From positions 310,001 through 374,000 of the forward strand of contig JBJLAO010000004.1 in the NCBI GenBank assembly GCA_045568635.1: DNA of 64,000 bases, written 5' to 3'. Below the pieces are notes generated by a model, which was not told the origin of the DNA, did no database searches, and saw only the letters and a list, made by a program, of their open reading frames with translations. The stretch comes from MedAcidi-G1 sp000817085 (GTDB lineage: Bacteria > Actinomycetota > Acidimicrobiia > Acidimicrobiales > MedAcidi-G1). Shown here in pieces: positions 15,234 to 24,558 of the stretch; the stretch's first letter is position 1, and each line of letters opens with the position of its first letter. The position numbers were made by a program, and so were the translations under genes.

Positions 15234-16292
15234 CTAAAGGACTAAATCCAATCTAACGTCTTCACCTAATTGGGTAACATTAACGAACTTTCCTCGACTG
15301 ACAGAATTCATAGTCATGGCTCCCGCTCCACTTAATAAAGGTTTACCATCATCGCCTCCCATAATCGATGGAGAAATATAAATCACATAACGGTCGACTA
15401 GCCCCTCCCTGTGCAACTGTCCAGCTAAGTCAGCTCCTCCTTCGACTAGTAGTTGCAATACTCCTTCATCTCCCAATTTTTGAATCAAATCTCTTAGAGG
15501 TCCTTTCCATGACTCAGCAGGTTCGACTTGAGCACCTTCTGGTATCTCACCTATCACAATTCGGCGAGGATCTTCGTCTGTAACGAAATTAATCGACCTT
15601 ACGGTGAGTCTTGGATCGTCATTTCGAATTGTGCCTGCGCCGACACAAATAGCGTCACTTTCTGCTCGCAACTTATGAACATCAGTTCTTGCTTCTTCAC
15701 CTGTAATCCAAGTACTCGATCCATCAGGTGCAGCAATACGACCATCTAACGTTGCAGCTAGTTTAAGAAGCACATAAGGATTACCTGTGCGTCTGTGATG
15801 AAGGTAAGGGGTTAATTGCTGACCTGCTTCAACAGCGTTTTGACCTACATCCACTTTAATTCCGGCAGATCTAAGTGCTTCTACGCCAGACCCAGAAACT
15901 CTTTCGTCAGGATCGATTAGTGATACAACAACTCTTTTAATTCCTGATTCGATAATAGCGTCAGTGCACGGACCTGTACGCCCGTAATGATTGCAAGGCT
16001 CAAGAGTCGTGTAAAGAGTTGCACCGTTTGCTAATTCTCCCGCCTCTGCAAGAGCTTTTATTTCTGCATGAATTCCAGCTCTTGGCTCAAATCTTTCTTC
16101 AAGCACCGTTGACTCTTCTAGATTTCCTGCTAATCCAACCACACTAAAAGGCTCCGTGAAGCCTTTACCTACCACCTGCCCATTAGCAACAACTACTACC
16201 CCAACCCAAGGATTAGGCGAAGATCGAAATCTGGCTTTTTCTGCGACCTCAATAGCCTCAGCCATGAACTTCGCATCATCTTCTGAGCTCAT
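15234..16292 (-). CDS. ribD: Bifunctional riboflavin deaminase/reductase
   Basis: Deaminates and then reduces the pyrimidine intermediate in riboflavin synthesis (352 aa). The deaminase half holds the zinc ligands in GIHAEIKAL and LEPCNHYGRTGPCTDAI. The reductase half begins YVLLKLAATLDGRIAAPDG and contains LLVEGGADLAG. Between GKGF and HAE there are about 28 residues instead of the usual eight or so, an insertion next to the zinc site. It starts 2 bp after the mog stop and has a poor ribosome-binding site. No other rib gene is in the window. Confidence 0.94.
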   Translation of the reverse strand: MSSEDDAKFMAEAIEVAEKARFRSSPNPWVGVVVVANGQVVGKGFTEPFSVVGLAGNLEESTVLEERFEPRAGIHAEIKALAEAGELANGATLYTTLEPCNHYGRTGPCTDAIIESGIKRVVVSLIDPDERVSGSGVEALRSAGIKVDVGQNAVEAGQQLTPYLHHRRTGNPYVLLKLAATLDGRIAAPDGSSTWITGEEARTDVHKLRAESDAICVGAGTIRNDDPRLTVRSINFVTDEDPRRIVIGEIPEGAQVEPAESWKGPLRDLIQKLGDEGVLQLLVEGGADLAGQLHREGLVDRYVIYISPSIMGGDDGKPLLSGAGAMTMNSVSRGKFVNVTQLGEDVRLDLVL

Positions 16293-16294
16293 AA

Positions 16295-16777
16295 TCAGAC
16301 CGGATGTGGGTCGCTGTTATCAGATAGAAGCCCAACCGCATGTGGAATAACATCCATGATTGCTTCCAAGCATTCAATGCTTCCCTTTTCTGAGCCGGGT
16401 GTATTTATAACAAGCGTCATTCCAATAGTTCCTGCAACACCCCGAGAAAGCCTCCCCAAAGGGTTGATCAACCTCATCGCTTCAGCTAATCCTGGGGCTT
16501 CACGTTCTATTACCTTCAACGTGCCCTCTGGTGTTTGGTCGCGCGGACCAAAGCCTGTCCCTCCCGTTGTGACAATTAGTCCATGAAAATCATGCGCCAA
16601 AGCCAATAGAGCTTTTGCTACTTCGTCTTCACCATCAGGTGTCACCGAGGTACCCTCAATAGTCCATCCTTCATTAGAAACACGTTCTACCAATGCCTTA
16701 CTTGATTTGTTTTCACGCACTCCGTGTGCGACTCCATCTGAAACAGTCAAAATTTTTACTTTTATTTCTTTTTCCAC
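16295..16777 (-). CDS. MogA/MoaB-family molybdopterin adenylyltransferase-like protein
   Basis: About 160 aa, single MoCF-binding domain. TTGGTGFGPRDQTPE is the molybdopterin-binding signature and NTPGSEKGS the second conserved loop. The GTG at 16777 (protein starting VEKEIKVKILTVSD) has AAAAAGG 6 nt upstream and fits the family's usual start; an upstream TTG at 16804 has no ribosome-binding site. MoaB and MogA are hard to separate by sequence alone. No other molybdenum-cofactor genes are seen nearby. Confidence 0.85.
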   Translation of the reverse strand: MEKEIKVKILTVSDGVAHGVRENKSSKALVERVSNEGWTIEGTSVTPDGEDEVAKALLALAHDFHGLIVTTGGTGFGPRDQTPEGTLKVIEREAPGLAEAMRLINPLGRLSRGVAGTIGMTLVINTPGSEKGSIECLEAIMDVIPHAVGLLSDNSDPHPV

Positions 16778-16851
16778 AGTTTGCCTTTTTCGTTCAAATG
16801 ACAAGCATAACTACGGACTTCTCTGCTCATAACTTCCGATAAGGTCTGGAA

Positions 16852-17646
16852 ATGGAATTAAGTGCTCTAGATGGCTACGAGATAAGCGAATTTGAACATA
16901 ACCGTAAAAGTAAAACAGTTCTGCGTACCGGTTCAGGTCCTGCTGTAATAGTCATGGCAGAAATTCCTGGAATCACTCCTAAAGTCGCCGAATTTGGCAG
17001 AAAAGTTGCCGAAATAGGCTGTACCGCAATTCTCCCCTCACTTTTTGGAGTTCCCGGGAAAAAGCCTGCACTTGGGAACTCAGTTCGAGTGCTTAAAAAA
17101 GCTTGCATCTCAAGAGAATTTACTGCTCTCATGACTCGGAAAACATCTCCAATCACTGATTGGTTGCGAGCACTCGCTGCTTTTGAACACGGACGCTGTG
17201 GAGGCCCAGGAGTCGGAGCGGTAGGAATGTGTTTCACAGGAGGTTTCGCCTTAGGGATGATGCTGGATGAACGACTTGTAGCGCCTGTTCTAAGTCAACC
17301 AAGTTTGCCCCTTCCTTTCGGAAACAAACGAAAGAAATCAATTGGCATTTCCAAAGCTGACCTCGAGGTAGCTAAAAGTCGTGTCGATGATGGCGTTTGC
17401 ATTCTGGGTCTTAGATTTTCTAATGATTCAATGACTCCTAATGAACGTTTTGCAAGACTCCATGAAGAATTTGGAGAAGGGTTTATAGCTGTTGAGATTG
17501 ATTCGTCACCCGGCAACGCTCATGGGATTAGCACACGTGCTCATTCTGTGCTTACCGAAGAGTTTGTCGATGAACCAGGGCATCCAACTTTCGAAGCTAT
17601 GAAACTGGTTCTTGATCATTTCAAAGAAAAGTTGGTTATTGTTTAA
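16852..17646 (+). CDS. Dienelactone hydrolase family protein
   Basis: 264 aa alpha/beta hydrolase. The nucleophile elbow GMCFTGG near residue 125 has the Cys typical of dienelactone hydrolases (GxCxGG). A candidate acid lies in FSNDSMTPNERF and the His in NAHGISTRAHS. The substrate is unknown and no aromatic-degradation genes are adjacent. AAGG lies 7 nt before the ATG. The gene is plus-strand, divergent from mog and convergent with rsmB, whose stop is only 4 bp away with no terminator between. Confidence 0.85.
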   Translation: MELSALDGYEISEFEHNRKSKTVLRTGSGPAVIVMAEIPGITPKVAEFGRKVAEIGCTAILPSLFGVPGKKPALGNSVRVLKKACISREFTALMTRKTSPITDWLRALAAFEHGRCGGPGVGAVGMCFTGGFALGMMLDERLVAPVLSQPSLPLPFGNKRKKSIGISKADLEVAKSRVDDGVCILGLRFSNDSMTPNERFARLHEEFGEGFIAVEIDSSPGNAHGISTRAHSVLTEEFVDEPGHPTFEAMKLVLDHFKEKLVIV

Positions 17647-17650
17647 AACA

Positions 17651-18778
17651 TCAAGGTGCTCTGTAACAAAACACAGACATTCCTTCGCTATCCAGATCTT
17701 GAGGAAGAATTATTCCACCTCTTCCATGTTTTCGCCAAGGGTGGGGCAAGTCACCTATTTCTTCAACATCCACAATGTTTCGAAATTTTTCATCAACTCC
17801 AATAGTCTCTAAATTAGTTAGTGTGCAGACGCTGTAAATAAGCAACCCTCCAGATTTGACCAAGGGCAAAGCTGAACACAGTAGTTTTAACTGAAGATCC
17901 GATAAAACAATTAAATCTTCTTCTTTAATTCTCCACCTAGCGTCTGCCCTTCTTCTTAAAACACCAAGTCCACTGCAAGGAGCATCAACTATGACTCTTG
18001 AAGCCTCACCTTTTCTGAATGGTGAATTTGTTCCGTCAGAGACAACCAGTGGAAGTTTTATATTGAGTTTCAAAGAGTTTGATCTCACTAATTTCAGTCT
18101 TTTTAAAGATACATCTGCTGCGATTACAGGAAATCCTGCTGAAACAGCTGAACTAGCTTTACCGCCTGGAGCTGCACACATATCAATTACTGGACCTTTC
18201 CCCCAGTTCCCTTCCTGCATCAAAAGATCTGATACCAGTTGTGAAGCTGAATCTTGAAAATAGCCATCTTCACGAGGAATCGCTGATTTTGAACTATTCA
18301 TACACTTAAGTGCTTCTCTAGCTTCAGCTTCTCCAAGGTCAGACTCGAGTCTCTCCACGATCCAATCTGGATAGCTGTATTCAACCGCTTTTGTGGGCCA
18401 ATCAACGGTTTCTTTAGCAACTTTGCGCAGCACGGCGTTGCATAATCCTGTTGCCCATTTAGGAGCTAAAGAAACTGAACCGTTCACAGCAGCATGGTCA
18501 GGTATATTCGTCCAATGAAGCTGGTAGGTGCCTAAACGTAGAATCGTACGAACATCTGGATGCAATTTTTTACTTATGAATCGATCAATCAAAAAATCAC
18601 ATGCTCTGCGCATTCTTGTAACGCCATAGACCAGTTCAGTAACTAATGCTTTATCTCTTTCATCTAATCCAGCGGCATCCAAGGCAGGTCGTAATACTAA
18701 ATTAGCGAATGCTGAATCTTTTTCTATCCGACCAAGCACTTTTACGGCTAGAGCACGTGCCTCGTTGTTTTCAGTCAT
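17651..18778 (-). CDS. rsmB: 16S rRNA m5C methyltransferase RsmB (compact form)
   Basis: The N-terminal NusB-like RNA-binding domain (about 1-130) contains ALAVKVLGRI and LVYGVTRMRRACDFLID. The SAM methyltransferase core has DMCAAPGGK, DAPCSGLGVLRRR (catalytic Cys) and YSVCTLT (second Cys). At 375 aa it is clearly shorter than the usual 430-450. Where homologues have roughly 60-70 residues between the MNxxPP segment and the YFQDxAS motif, only about 18 occur (KCMNSSKSAIPREDG). The catalytic parts are complete. It overlaps fmt by 8 bp. Confidence 0.92.
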   Translation of the reverse strand: MTENNEARALAVKVLGRIEKDSAFANLVLRPALDAAGLDERDKALVTELVYGVTRMRRACDFLIDRFISKKLHPDVRTILRLGTYQLHWTNIPDHAAVNGSVSLAPKWATGLCNAVLRKVAKETVDWPTKAVEYSYPDWIVERLESDLGEAEAREALKCMNSSKSAIPREDGYFQDSASQLVSDLLMQEGNWGKGPVIDMCAAPGGKASSAVSAGFPVIAADVSLKRLKLVRSNSLKLNIKLPLVVSDGTNSPFRKGEASRVIVDAPCSGLGVLRRRADARWRIKEEDLIVLSDLQLKLLCSALPLVKSGGLLIYSVCTLTNLETIGVDEKFRNIVDVEEIGDLPHPWRKHGRGGIILPQDLDSEGMSVFCYRAP

Positions 18779-19667
18779 CTCCGAATACGTTATTTTCTTC
18801 TAAACGCGCGCCTAGCTTCCACGATTCGAATGCTTGTCGGGCCCGATTTTGTGATTGAACTTCAACTAATCGCAATGCTCCTTTACCAGTAATAACCTGA
18901 TCTCCAACTAGTTGACCGGGTGAACCTTGAATCTCCTGGACGTTTGATTCAGCCTCCCATATTTTGATACGTTTACCTGCAAGTGTTGTCCATGCCCCAC
19001 CAATTCTGACTAATCGGTCAATTTTTTCCGCCTCTATTCTCCAATCGATTTCACGCTCTTGAGGGGTTACTTTTTCAGCCCAAACTATCTCACCTGTCTG
19101 AGGTGTCGGTTCACCAAGTCCATCATCAAGTGTCGACACTAAGAGTTTGCATCCCGCTTCAATCAACCGCTCTCTAAGGGTTTCTGTAGTGTCACGAGCT
19201 AAAATTTCTACTTCCTGCCGAGTAAAAACACCTCCAATATCAAACTCTTCGCCTATTTCCATTACGCAGACACCACTTCTTGTATCGCCAGCAAGAATCG
19301 CTCTTTCTATAGGGGCAGGTCCTCTCCACCTTGGAAGCAGTGAAAAATGAACATTTATCATTGGCACTTTTTTAAGGAGGCCAATGGGAATAAAACTTCC
19401 GTAAGCTACCACAACTGCAAAATCAATTTCGTAATTTTCGATGTCCTCTATCTTGTGAATAACAGATATGCCCATTTCCACAGCAGCTCGTTTCACAGGA
19501 GAAGGTGAAGGTTCTTCACCTCTTCCTCTTCTCAGATCTTCACCGGTTACTACCACTCCAATGTCATATCCGGATGAATATAAATTTTTCATGAAAGGAA
19601 CTGACAACTCAGGAGTTCCTATAAAAGCCAGCCTCTTGCGACTATTAGTCACTTTGTGAAAGTCCAA
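18771..19667 (-). CDS. fmt: Methionyl-tRNA formyltransferase
   Basis: Formylates initiator Met-tRNA with 10-formyl-THF (298 aa). LAFIGTPELSVPFM starts the catalytic domain. INVHFSLLPRWRGPAPI carries the conserved Asn-His loop, with HFS where most have HPS. The active Asp is in EFDIGG. The C-terminal domain follows from about 205. The first codon is TTG at 19667 or a GTG at 19652 overlapping the def stop; I cannot decide between them. def lies directly upstream, the usual formylation/deformylation pair. Confidence 0.95.
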   Translation of the reverse strand: MDFHKVTNSRKRLAFIGTPELSVPFMKNLYSSGYDIGVVVTGEDLRRGRGEEPSPSPVKRAAVEMGISVIHKIEDIENYEIDFAVVVAYGSFIPIGLLKKVPMINVHFSLLPRWRGPAPIERAILAGDTRSGVCVMEIGEEFDIGGVFTRQEVEILARDTTETLRERLIEAGCKLLVSTLDDGLGEPTPQTGEIVWAEKVTPQEREIDWRIEAEKIDRLVRIGGAWTTLAGKRIKIWEAESNVQEIQGSPGQLVGDQVITGKGALRLVEVQSQNRARQAFESWKLGARLEENNVFGDD

Positions 19668-20187
19668 GATTTTCTCTCACGATAGGGAGCGGAGGACCTA
19701 TTGAATCACCGATGCCCATTAGTGTTTTATTAGCCTCACGTCTTTGGTCTTCATCTAAGTGATCGACAAGCAACACTCCATCTAGATGATCCATTTCATG
19801 TTGAAACAATCGAGATTCTAATTCATCCGCTTCGAAAGAAACTTCTTTACCCTCTAAATCCACTCCCACTATATGGACCTGTTTGGGTCTCAATAATTCC
19901 CATGAAAGACCTGGGATCGACAAACAACCTTCTTCAAAAACCCACTCCCCATCGGCATCTTTTATCTCAGGATTTATCAACACTCCAGGACCTGAACCCC
20001 AATCATAAACGAAAAGTCTTTTCTGAACTCCTACTTGGGGTGCTGCCAAACCTATTCCGGGAGCTGAATACATCGTTGACAACATGTCTTGCGTCAAACG
20101 AGCTAGGTTTTCTGTTATTTCTGTTATCTCTGTTGCCTTAACTCTAAGTACAGGATCTCCTATGACTCTTATTGCATTCATACCCAT
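19645..20187 (-). CDS. def: Peptide deformylase
   Basis: Removes the formyl group from new proteins (180 aa). All three motifs are present: GIGLAAPQVG, EGCLSIPG (metal Cys) and QHEMDHLDG (metal His and catalytic Glu). The ATG at 20187 has no Shine-Dalgarno, but TAACCT sits 6 nt upstream, suggesting a leaderless start. A second ATG two codons later is possible. It overlaps fmt by about 23 bp. Confidence 0.97.
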   Translation of the reverse strand: MGMNAIRVIGDPVLRVKATEITEITENLARLTQDMLSTMYSAPGIGLAAPQVGVQKRLFVYDWGSGPGVLINPEIKDADGEWVFEEGCLSIPGLSWELLRPKQVHIVGVDLEGKEVSFEADELESRLFQHEMDHLDGVLLVDHLDEDQRREANKTLMGIGDSIGPPLPIVRENLGLSQSD

Positions 20188-20193
20188 TATGAA

Positions 20194-20199
20194 AGGTTA
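20194..20199 (-). promoter_or_regulatory. Leaderless -10 before def
   Basis: TAACCT followed by TTCATA and the ATG of def. The 38 bp gap after priA has no Shine-Dalgarno at the right distance. No convincing -35 is seen. Confidence 0.45.
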
Positions 20200-20225
20200 T
20201 CGGCAGAAGTCTTTTGGTTTGACCA

Positions 20226-22073
20226 TCAAGCCCTTCTGGGGTCAATTTCTATTCGAATTTTTCCCTTTGGTCGGCCCACGCTCGAAATAGCTTTTGATAA
20301 CTCATGATTATCAGCAGCACGAATTAGCCAACGATCATCGCGTGGGCCCATAATTTCAATACCAGAAATTTGACTAAGAGATTTGACCATTTCAGAAGCC
20401 GAAGCCCCCGAAATTTGAGCCAAAGCACTGTAAGGCGGCAATTGCAACAACTTTCGTCTCTCAGATTCCGTTTCGATTAATTTTTCTGGATTTGCGTGAA
20501 GAACAGCTTGTAAAACTTCGTGATCTGGTTGCCGAGTTTGAACTATTAATCTGCCTCCATCATCCCTTTTACCTATTATCCGAGCAGATCTAATTAATAG
20601 AGAGGCTGCCTGCTCAGCCGCTCGAAACCTTTGTGCCAATAGTTCTTGATCAAATTCTAAGAAAACTATATGAGATGCTCTTTCCACTCTATGAAGGGCT
20701 GCTTCAGTGCCAATATAAATATCTGAATAAGGGATTTTTCCCTTTGAATCTGAACTTATCTCTACGACTTCTCTCTTAGATAGTGCTTCTAATTCTTCTC
20801 TAAGCCTTGCTATCCCTGCACGTAAGTTTTTGAATTTTGTTGATCCACAAGAATCGCATACGACCGGACGATCCTTGCAACCAGATGAGCACTCAAGTGT
20901 ATGATCTTCTTTTTGACTTAAAGGAATAAGATGTTTTTCACATCTTGCGAGAGAACCGCATCGGTTGCATGCCAATAACCGTGAACGACCTTTTCTATTC
21001 AAAATGCAAACAATAGGACCTGTTTCATCTCTTAAAATTGGAGTAAGTTTCTGACTTAAAAGACCGGACCGTATCGGATCATCAACTCTTCTATCGATTA
21101 TTTCAACTATTGGCCAACCATCTCGTTCTTCTTTACGCGAAGGCTTTATTTGATGACCCCATGAAATCGCTTCCAACGTGGGAATTGCAGAAACTAAGAC
21201 ACAAGGTATTTCTTTTCTTTTTGCACGTTCTATAGCTATGTCACGTGCATTCCATGTTGGAGTACGTTCTTCTTGATAGGAAGCGTCGTGTTCATCAAAC
21301 ACAACAATTGCCTGAGGGTCGACTATTGGAGAGAATACTGCGGACCGGCTTCCCACTACAGAACCTCCAACGGCAGCATTTTGCCATTGTTCGGGGACTA
21401 CTGAAACCTGTAATCCCTTTCTCTTTAACCCCGCAGCAAGTTTCTGTGCACCCGAAATTGAAGGAAAGAGGATCAGGGTATTGCCCCTGCATACAAATTC
21501 AGATGCTATTGCGACATTGTCCTCTGATGGTGGCAGTCTAAGAACAACCTCTTTTCGTTTTACTATTTCTTGGAACCAAACTTTTTGGTGTTCGGGAGCA
21601 TTTGTTTTTTCTAAACCGGGTTGAACTTGTTTCAACGATGGAACATTCTTTGGTGGTGAAGCCGTAGTCAAAAACCTATTAAGTCGACCTGCCCAACGAC
21701 GCGCTGCCCAACGAGCCAGATCTATCACTTCCTGAGAAGGCCCAACACCTCTATATTTGGATAACGGAAGTAGATTTATTCCTTCTTCAGGTTGGACATT
21801 AATCTCTAATACCCAACCATTTACCTGCCTTCCATTAAAAGGCACTCTGACCATGGTCCCGACTGCTATTTGATCAGCTTTTCCATCTTCAATCCATGCT
21901 TCCGGAACGGAATAGTCGAATGATTTATCGACAGCTGGAACATCAGGAAGAACTCTTACTGCCCACAATCGCGACGTAGCTTCATTAGAAGTAAAAATTT
22001 TAGATTCATTATCTTCAGTAAATTCAAGCGATGATTCAAAAGTCAGCTGATCATTTTTATTTCGGGCATTCAT
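20226..22073 (-). CDS. priA: Degenerate primosomal protein N' (PriA)
   Basis: 615 aa replication-restart protein. VLPDVPAVDKSFDYSVPE opens the N-terminal DNA-binding domain. The DEAH-like box reads VVFDEHDASYQEE and the zinc module has paired Cys (CNRCGSLARC, then VVCDSCGS). Where active PriA has its GxTGSGKT Walker A loop, the sequence is VVLRLPPSEDNVAIAS with no GKT. Actinobacterial PriA is known to be degenerate this way, so it is probably a structural restart factor and not a helicase. AGGG lies 6 nt before the ATG. Confidence 0.92.
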   Translation of the reverse strand: MNARNKNDQLTFESSLEFTEDNESKIFTSNEATSRLWAVRVLPDVPAVDKSFDYSVPEAWIEDGKADQIAVGTMVRVPFNGRQVNGWVLEINVQPEEGINLLPLSKYRGVGPSQEVIDLARWAARRWAGRLNRFLTTASPPKNVPSLKQVQPGLEKTNAPEHQKVWFQEIVKRKEVVLRLPPSEDNVAIASEFVCRGNTLILFPSISGAQKLAAGLKRKGLQVSVVPEQWQNAAVGGSVVGSRSAVFSPIVDPQAIVVFDEHDASYQEERTPTWNARDIAIERAKRKEIPCVLVSAIPTLEAISWGHQIKPSRKEERDGWPIVEIIDRRVDDPIRSGLLSQKLTPILRDETGPIVCILNRKGRSRLLACNRCGSLARCEKHLIPLSQKEDHTLECSSGCKDRPVVCDSCGSTKFKNLRAGIARLREELEALSKREVVEISSDSKGKIPYSDIYIGTEAALHRVERASHIVFLEFDQELLAQRFRAAEQAASLLIRSARIIGKRDDGGRLIVQTRQPDHEVLQAVLHANPEKLIETESERRKLLQLPPYSALAQISGASASEMVKSLSQISGIEIMGPRDDRWLIRAADNHELSKAISSVGRPKGKIRIEIDPRRA

Positions 22074-22088
22074 AGTGGCCCTAGAAGA

Positions 22089-23285
22089 TCAGTTTAGACC
22101 TAAGTGGGAACGCACATCGTCAACACGATTGATCTGTTCCCATGGGAACTCCTCGCGACCGAAGTGACCATATGCTGCAGTTGACTTATAGATCGGTCTC
22201 CTCAAATCAAGATCTCTGATTATTGCTGCTGGTCTTAGATCAAAAATTTCTTGGATAGCATCTTCGATTTTAATAGGGTCAACTTTTTCAGTTCCGAAAG
22301 TTTCGACCAGTATTGATACTGGTCTTGCCATTCCAATTGCGTACGCGACTTGCACTTCGCATCTTGATGCAGCCCCGGCTGCAACCAAATTCTTTGCGAC
22401 CCATCGCGTTGCATATGCTGCTGATCGATCTACCTTGCTTGGGTCTTTACCTGAAAATGCACCACCCCCATGTCTGGCAATTCCTCCGTAGGTATCGACA
22501 ATAATCTTTCTTCCAGTCAACCCTGCATCTCCTACAGGACCTCCAACGACAAAACGCCCAGTTGGGTTAACTAAAACCGTGTAATTGTCTTCGCGATACT
22601 CTTCAGGAACCGTGGGTCTTATCACATGTTCAATCAGATCTGGACGTATCATTGTGTCCCTATCAATTCCATCATTATGTTGAGTTGACACCAAAACAGT
22701 ATTTAAACGTACAGGCTTGTTGTCTTCGTAGTCGAACGTCACCTGCGTTTTTCCATCAGGTCTCAGATATGGAATATTGCCAGCTTTTCTTATTTCTGCG
22801 TGTCTTTCTGCCATACGATTAGCAACTTGAATAGGTAAGGGCATCAGAGCTTCCGTTTCATCGCAAGCATAACCAAACATCATTCCTTGATCTCCAGCTC
22901 CCTGTCGATCTAATTCATCCTCGTTGTCTGACGTCCCGGAGCGAATCTCTTCAGAACTATTAATACCTCTACTTATATCATCTGACTGAGAATCAAGAGT
23001 TACCATCACTCCGCAGGTGCTCCCATCAAAACCGTAGTCTTCTCTGTCGTATCCAATTTCTCGGATGGTCTGGCGAACTATCTCTGGTATATCTACGTAT
23101 CCCGAAGTTGTTATCTCACCCGACACAACACAAATACCAGTAGTCACCATTGTTTCGCAAGCGACTCTGGAATTAGGGTCTTCTTCTAAAAGAGCGTCCA
23201 GAATCGCATCAGAAATCTGGTCCGCCATTTTGTCTGGGTGACCTTCCGTAACGGACTCTGATGTAAAACTCCACTTTCGCGACAC
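22089..23285 (-). CDS. metK: S-adenosylmethionine synthetase
   Basis: Makes SAM from methionine and ATP (398 aa). GHPDKMADQISDAILDA is the N-terminal methionine/metal site, and GAGDQGMMFGYA and GGGAFSGKDPSKVDRS are the two PROSITE-type signatures. The start is GTG at 23285 with GGAAGAG upstream. It is 17 bp behind coaBC, leaving no room for a SAM riboswitch directly in front. Confidence 0.98.
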   Translation of the reverse strand: MSRKWSFTSESVTEGHPDKMADQISDAILDALLEEDPNSRVACETMVTTGICVVSGEITTSGYVDIPEIVRQTIREIGYDREDYGFDGSTCGVMVTLDSQSDDISRGINSSEEIRSGTSDNEDELDRQGAGDQGMMFGYACDETEALMPLPIQVANRMAERHAEIRKAGNIPYLRPDGKTQVTFDYEDNKPVRLNTVLVSTQHNDGIDRDTMIRPDLIEHVIRPTVPEEYREDNYTVLVNPTGRFVVGGPVGDAGLTGRKIIVDTYGGIARHGGGAFSGKDPSKVDRSAAYATRWVAKNLVAAGAASRCEVQVAYAIGMARPVSILVETFGTEKVDPIKIEDAIQEIFDLRPAAIIRDLDLRRPIYKSTAAYGHFGREEFPWEQINRVDDVRSHLGLN

Positions 23286-23302
23286 TTTATCTCTTCCTTT
23301 TA

Positions 23303-24541
23303 TTAAATCTTAGGATCAGTTCCCTGCATAGACCATGATTCAGAGACTATATCTATTATGTTTCTTGCTATTTCTCTTTTGTCGCATAACGAAATTTCTG
23401 TTGATGCTCCATTCCTATCAATTATAGAAACTGAATTTGTATCATACCCAAATCCAACTCCCGGAGCGGAAACATCATTCGCAACAATAAAATCAAGATT
23501 TTTACTCTCTAGCTTCTTAGAAGCGTTCTCAACTAAATTCTTTGTTTCGGCTGCGAAGCCAATAATCAGTTGATTTCTTTTTTTAGCTTTATCTAAAGCT
23601 TTCAAAATATCTACTGTTGGCTCTAGTAATATTTCAGGAATTCCTTCTTCTTTTTTTATTTTTTGGCTAGCAACTTTTTTAGGTCTGAAATCTGCCACAG
23701 CGGCAGACATGAATATCCAATCTACTTTTGAAGCATTTTCCATCACCGAATCATGCATTTCCTGAGCTGTTGCGACTCCTATCACTTCAACCCCTAATTC
23801 ATCTGGTGCTGTTTCAGTCTCTGTTGTGATGCAAACTACTTTCGCTCCCCTTAATGCTGCTTCACTCGCTAACGCATGACCTTGTTTACCTGATGATCGA
23901 TTTCCGATATAACGAACTGGCCCTATTGGCTCTCGTGTGCCACCCGCTGTGACTAAAACCGTTAAACCCGCAAGATCGCCAGGTTGATGTTTGCCACTCT
24001 TGCCTAAAAGTTTTAAAACAGAGTCGACTACATCTTCTGGTTCCGCTAACCGTCCAAGACCACTATCTCCTCCAGCTAGTTTCCCTTCGACCGGTCCAAC
24101 TATTTGGACACCTCTATCTCTAAGTGCAGAAACATTTTCAATTACCGAGACTTGTTCCCACATCTCTGCATGCATCGCTGGGCAAATCATCACTTGCGCA
24201 CGTGTCGCTAAAAGAGTTGCTGTCAACAAATCTCCTGATCGTCCATTTCGATAATCTGATATGAGTCGAGCTGTAGCGGGGCAAACAATAATCAAGTCAG
24301 CTCCTTGACCCAGTCTTGTATGTGGAATTGCATGCTCCTCATCCCACAAGGAAACCTGTGTTTTTTCAGACCCTAAAGCATCAAAGGTTGACTTTCCAAC
24401 AAAACGAAGTGCTCCTTTTGTCATTACTGGCGAGACATAGGCTCCTGCATCAGTAAGTCGCCGACATACTTCTATAGCCTTGTAAGCGGCTATTCCACCT
24501 GTAATTCCTAGAACGATCCTACGACCGTCAAGCTCACCCAT
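23303..24541 (-). CDS. coaBC: Phosphopantothenoylcysteine decarboxylase / synthetase
   Basis: Bifunctional coenzyme A enzyme of 412 aa. The N-terminal flavin decarboxylase (about 1-185) has GITGGIAAYKAIEVCRRL and CPAMHAEMW; the His form of this motif is common in actinobacteria. The C-terminal CTP-dependent synthetase has LVTAGGTREPIGPVRYIGNR and IFMSAAVADFRP. It lies 17 bp after rpoZ in the usual gmk-rpoZ-coaBC-metK order. No good Shine-Dalgarno is seen before its ATG. Confidence 0.97.
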   Translation of the reverse strand: MGELDGRRIVLGITGGIAAYKAIEVCRRLTDAGAYVSPVMTKGALRFVGKSTFDALGSEKTQVSLWDEEHAIPHTRLGQGADLIIVCPATARLISDYRNGRSGDLLTATLLATRAQVMICPAMHAEMWEQVSVIENVSALRDRGVQIVGPVEGKLAGGDSGLGRLAEPEDVVDSVLKLLGKSGKHQPGDLAGLTVLVTAGGTREPIGPVRYIGNRSSGKQGHALASEAALRGAKVVCITTETETAPDELGVEVIGVATAQEMHDSVMENASKVDWIFMSAAVADFRPKKVASQKIKKEEGIPEILLEPTVDILKALDKAKKRNQLIIGFAAETKNLVENASKKLESKNLDFIVANDVSAPGVGFGYDTNSVSIIDRNGASTEISLCDKREIARNIIDIVSESWSMQGTDPKI

Positions 24542-24558
24542 TTGGGATATAAACGAGG

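Noticed and set aside
23286..23302. SAM riboswitch before metK
   Set aside because: The coaBC-metK gap is only 17 bp, too short for any SAM riboswitch class.
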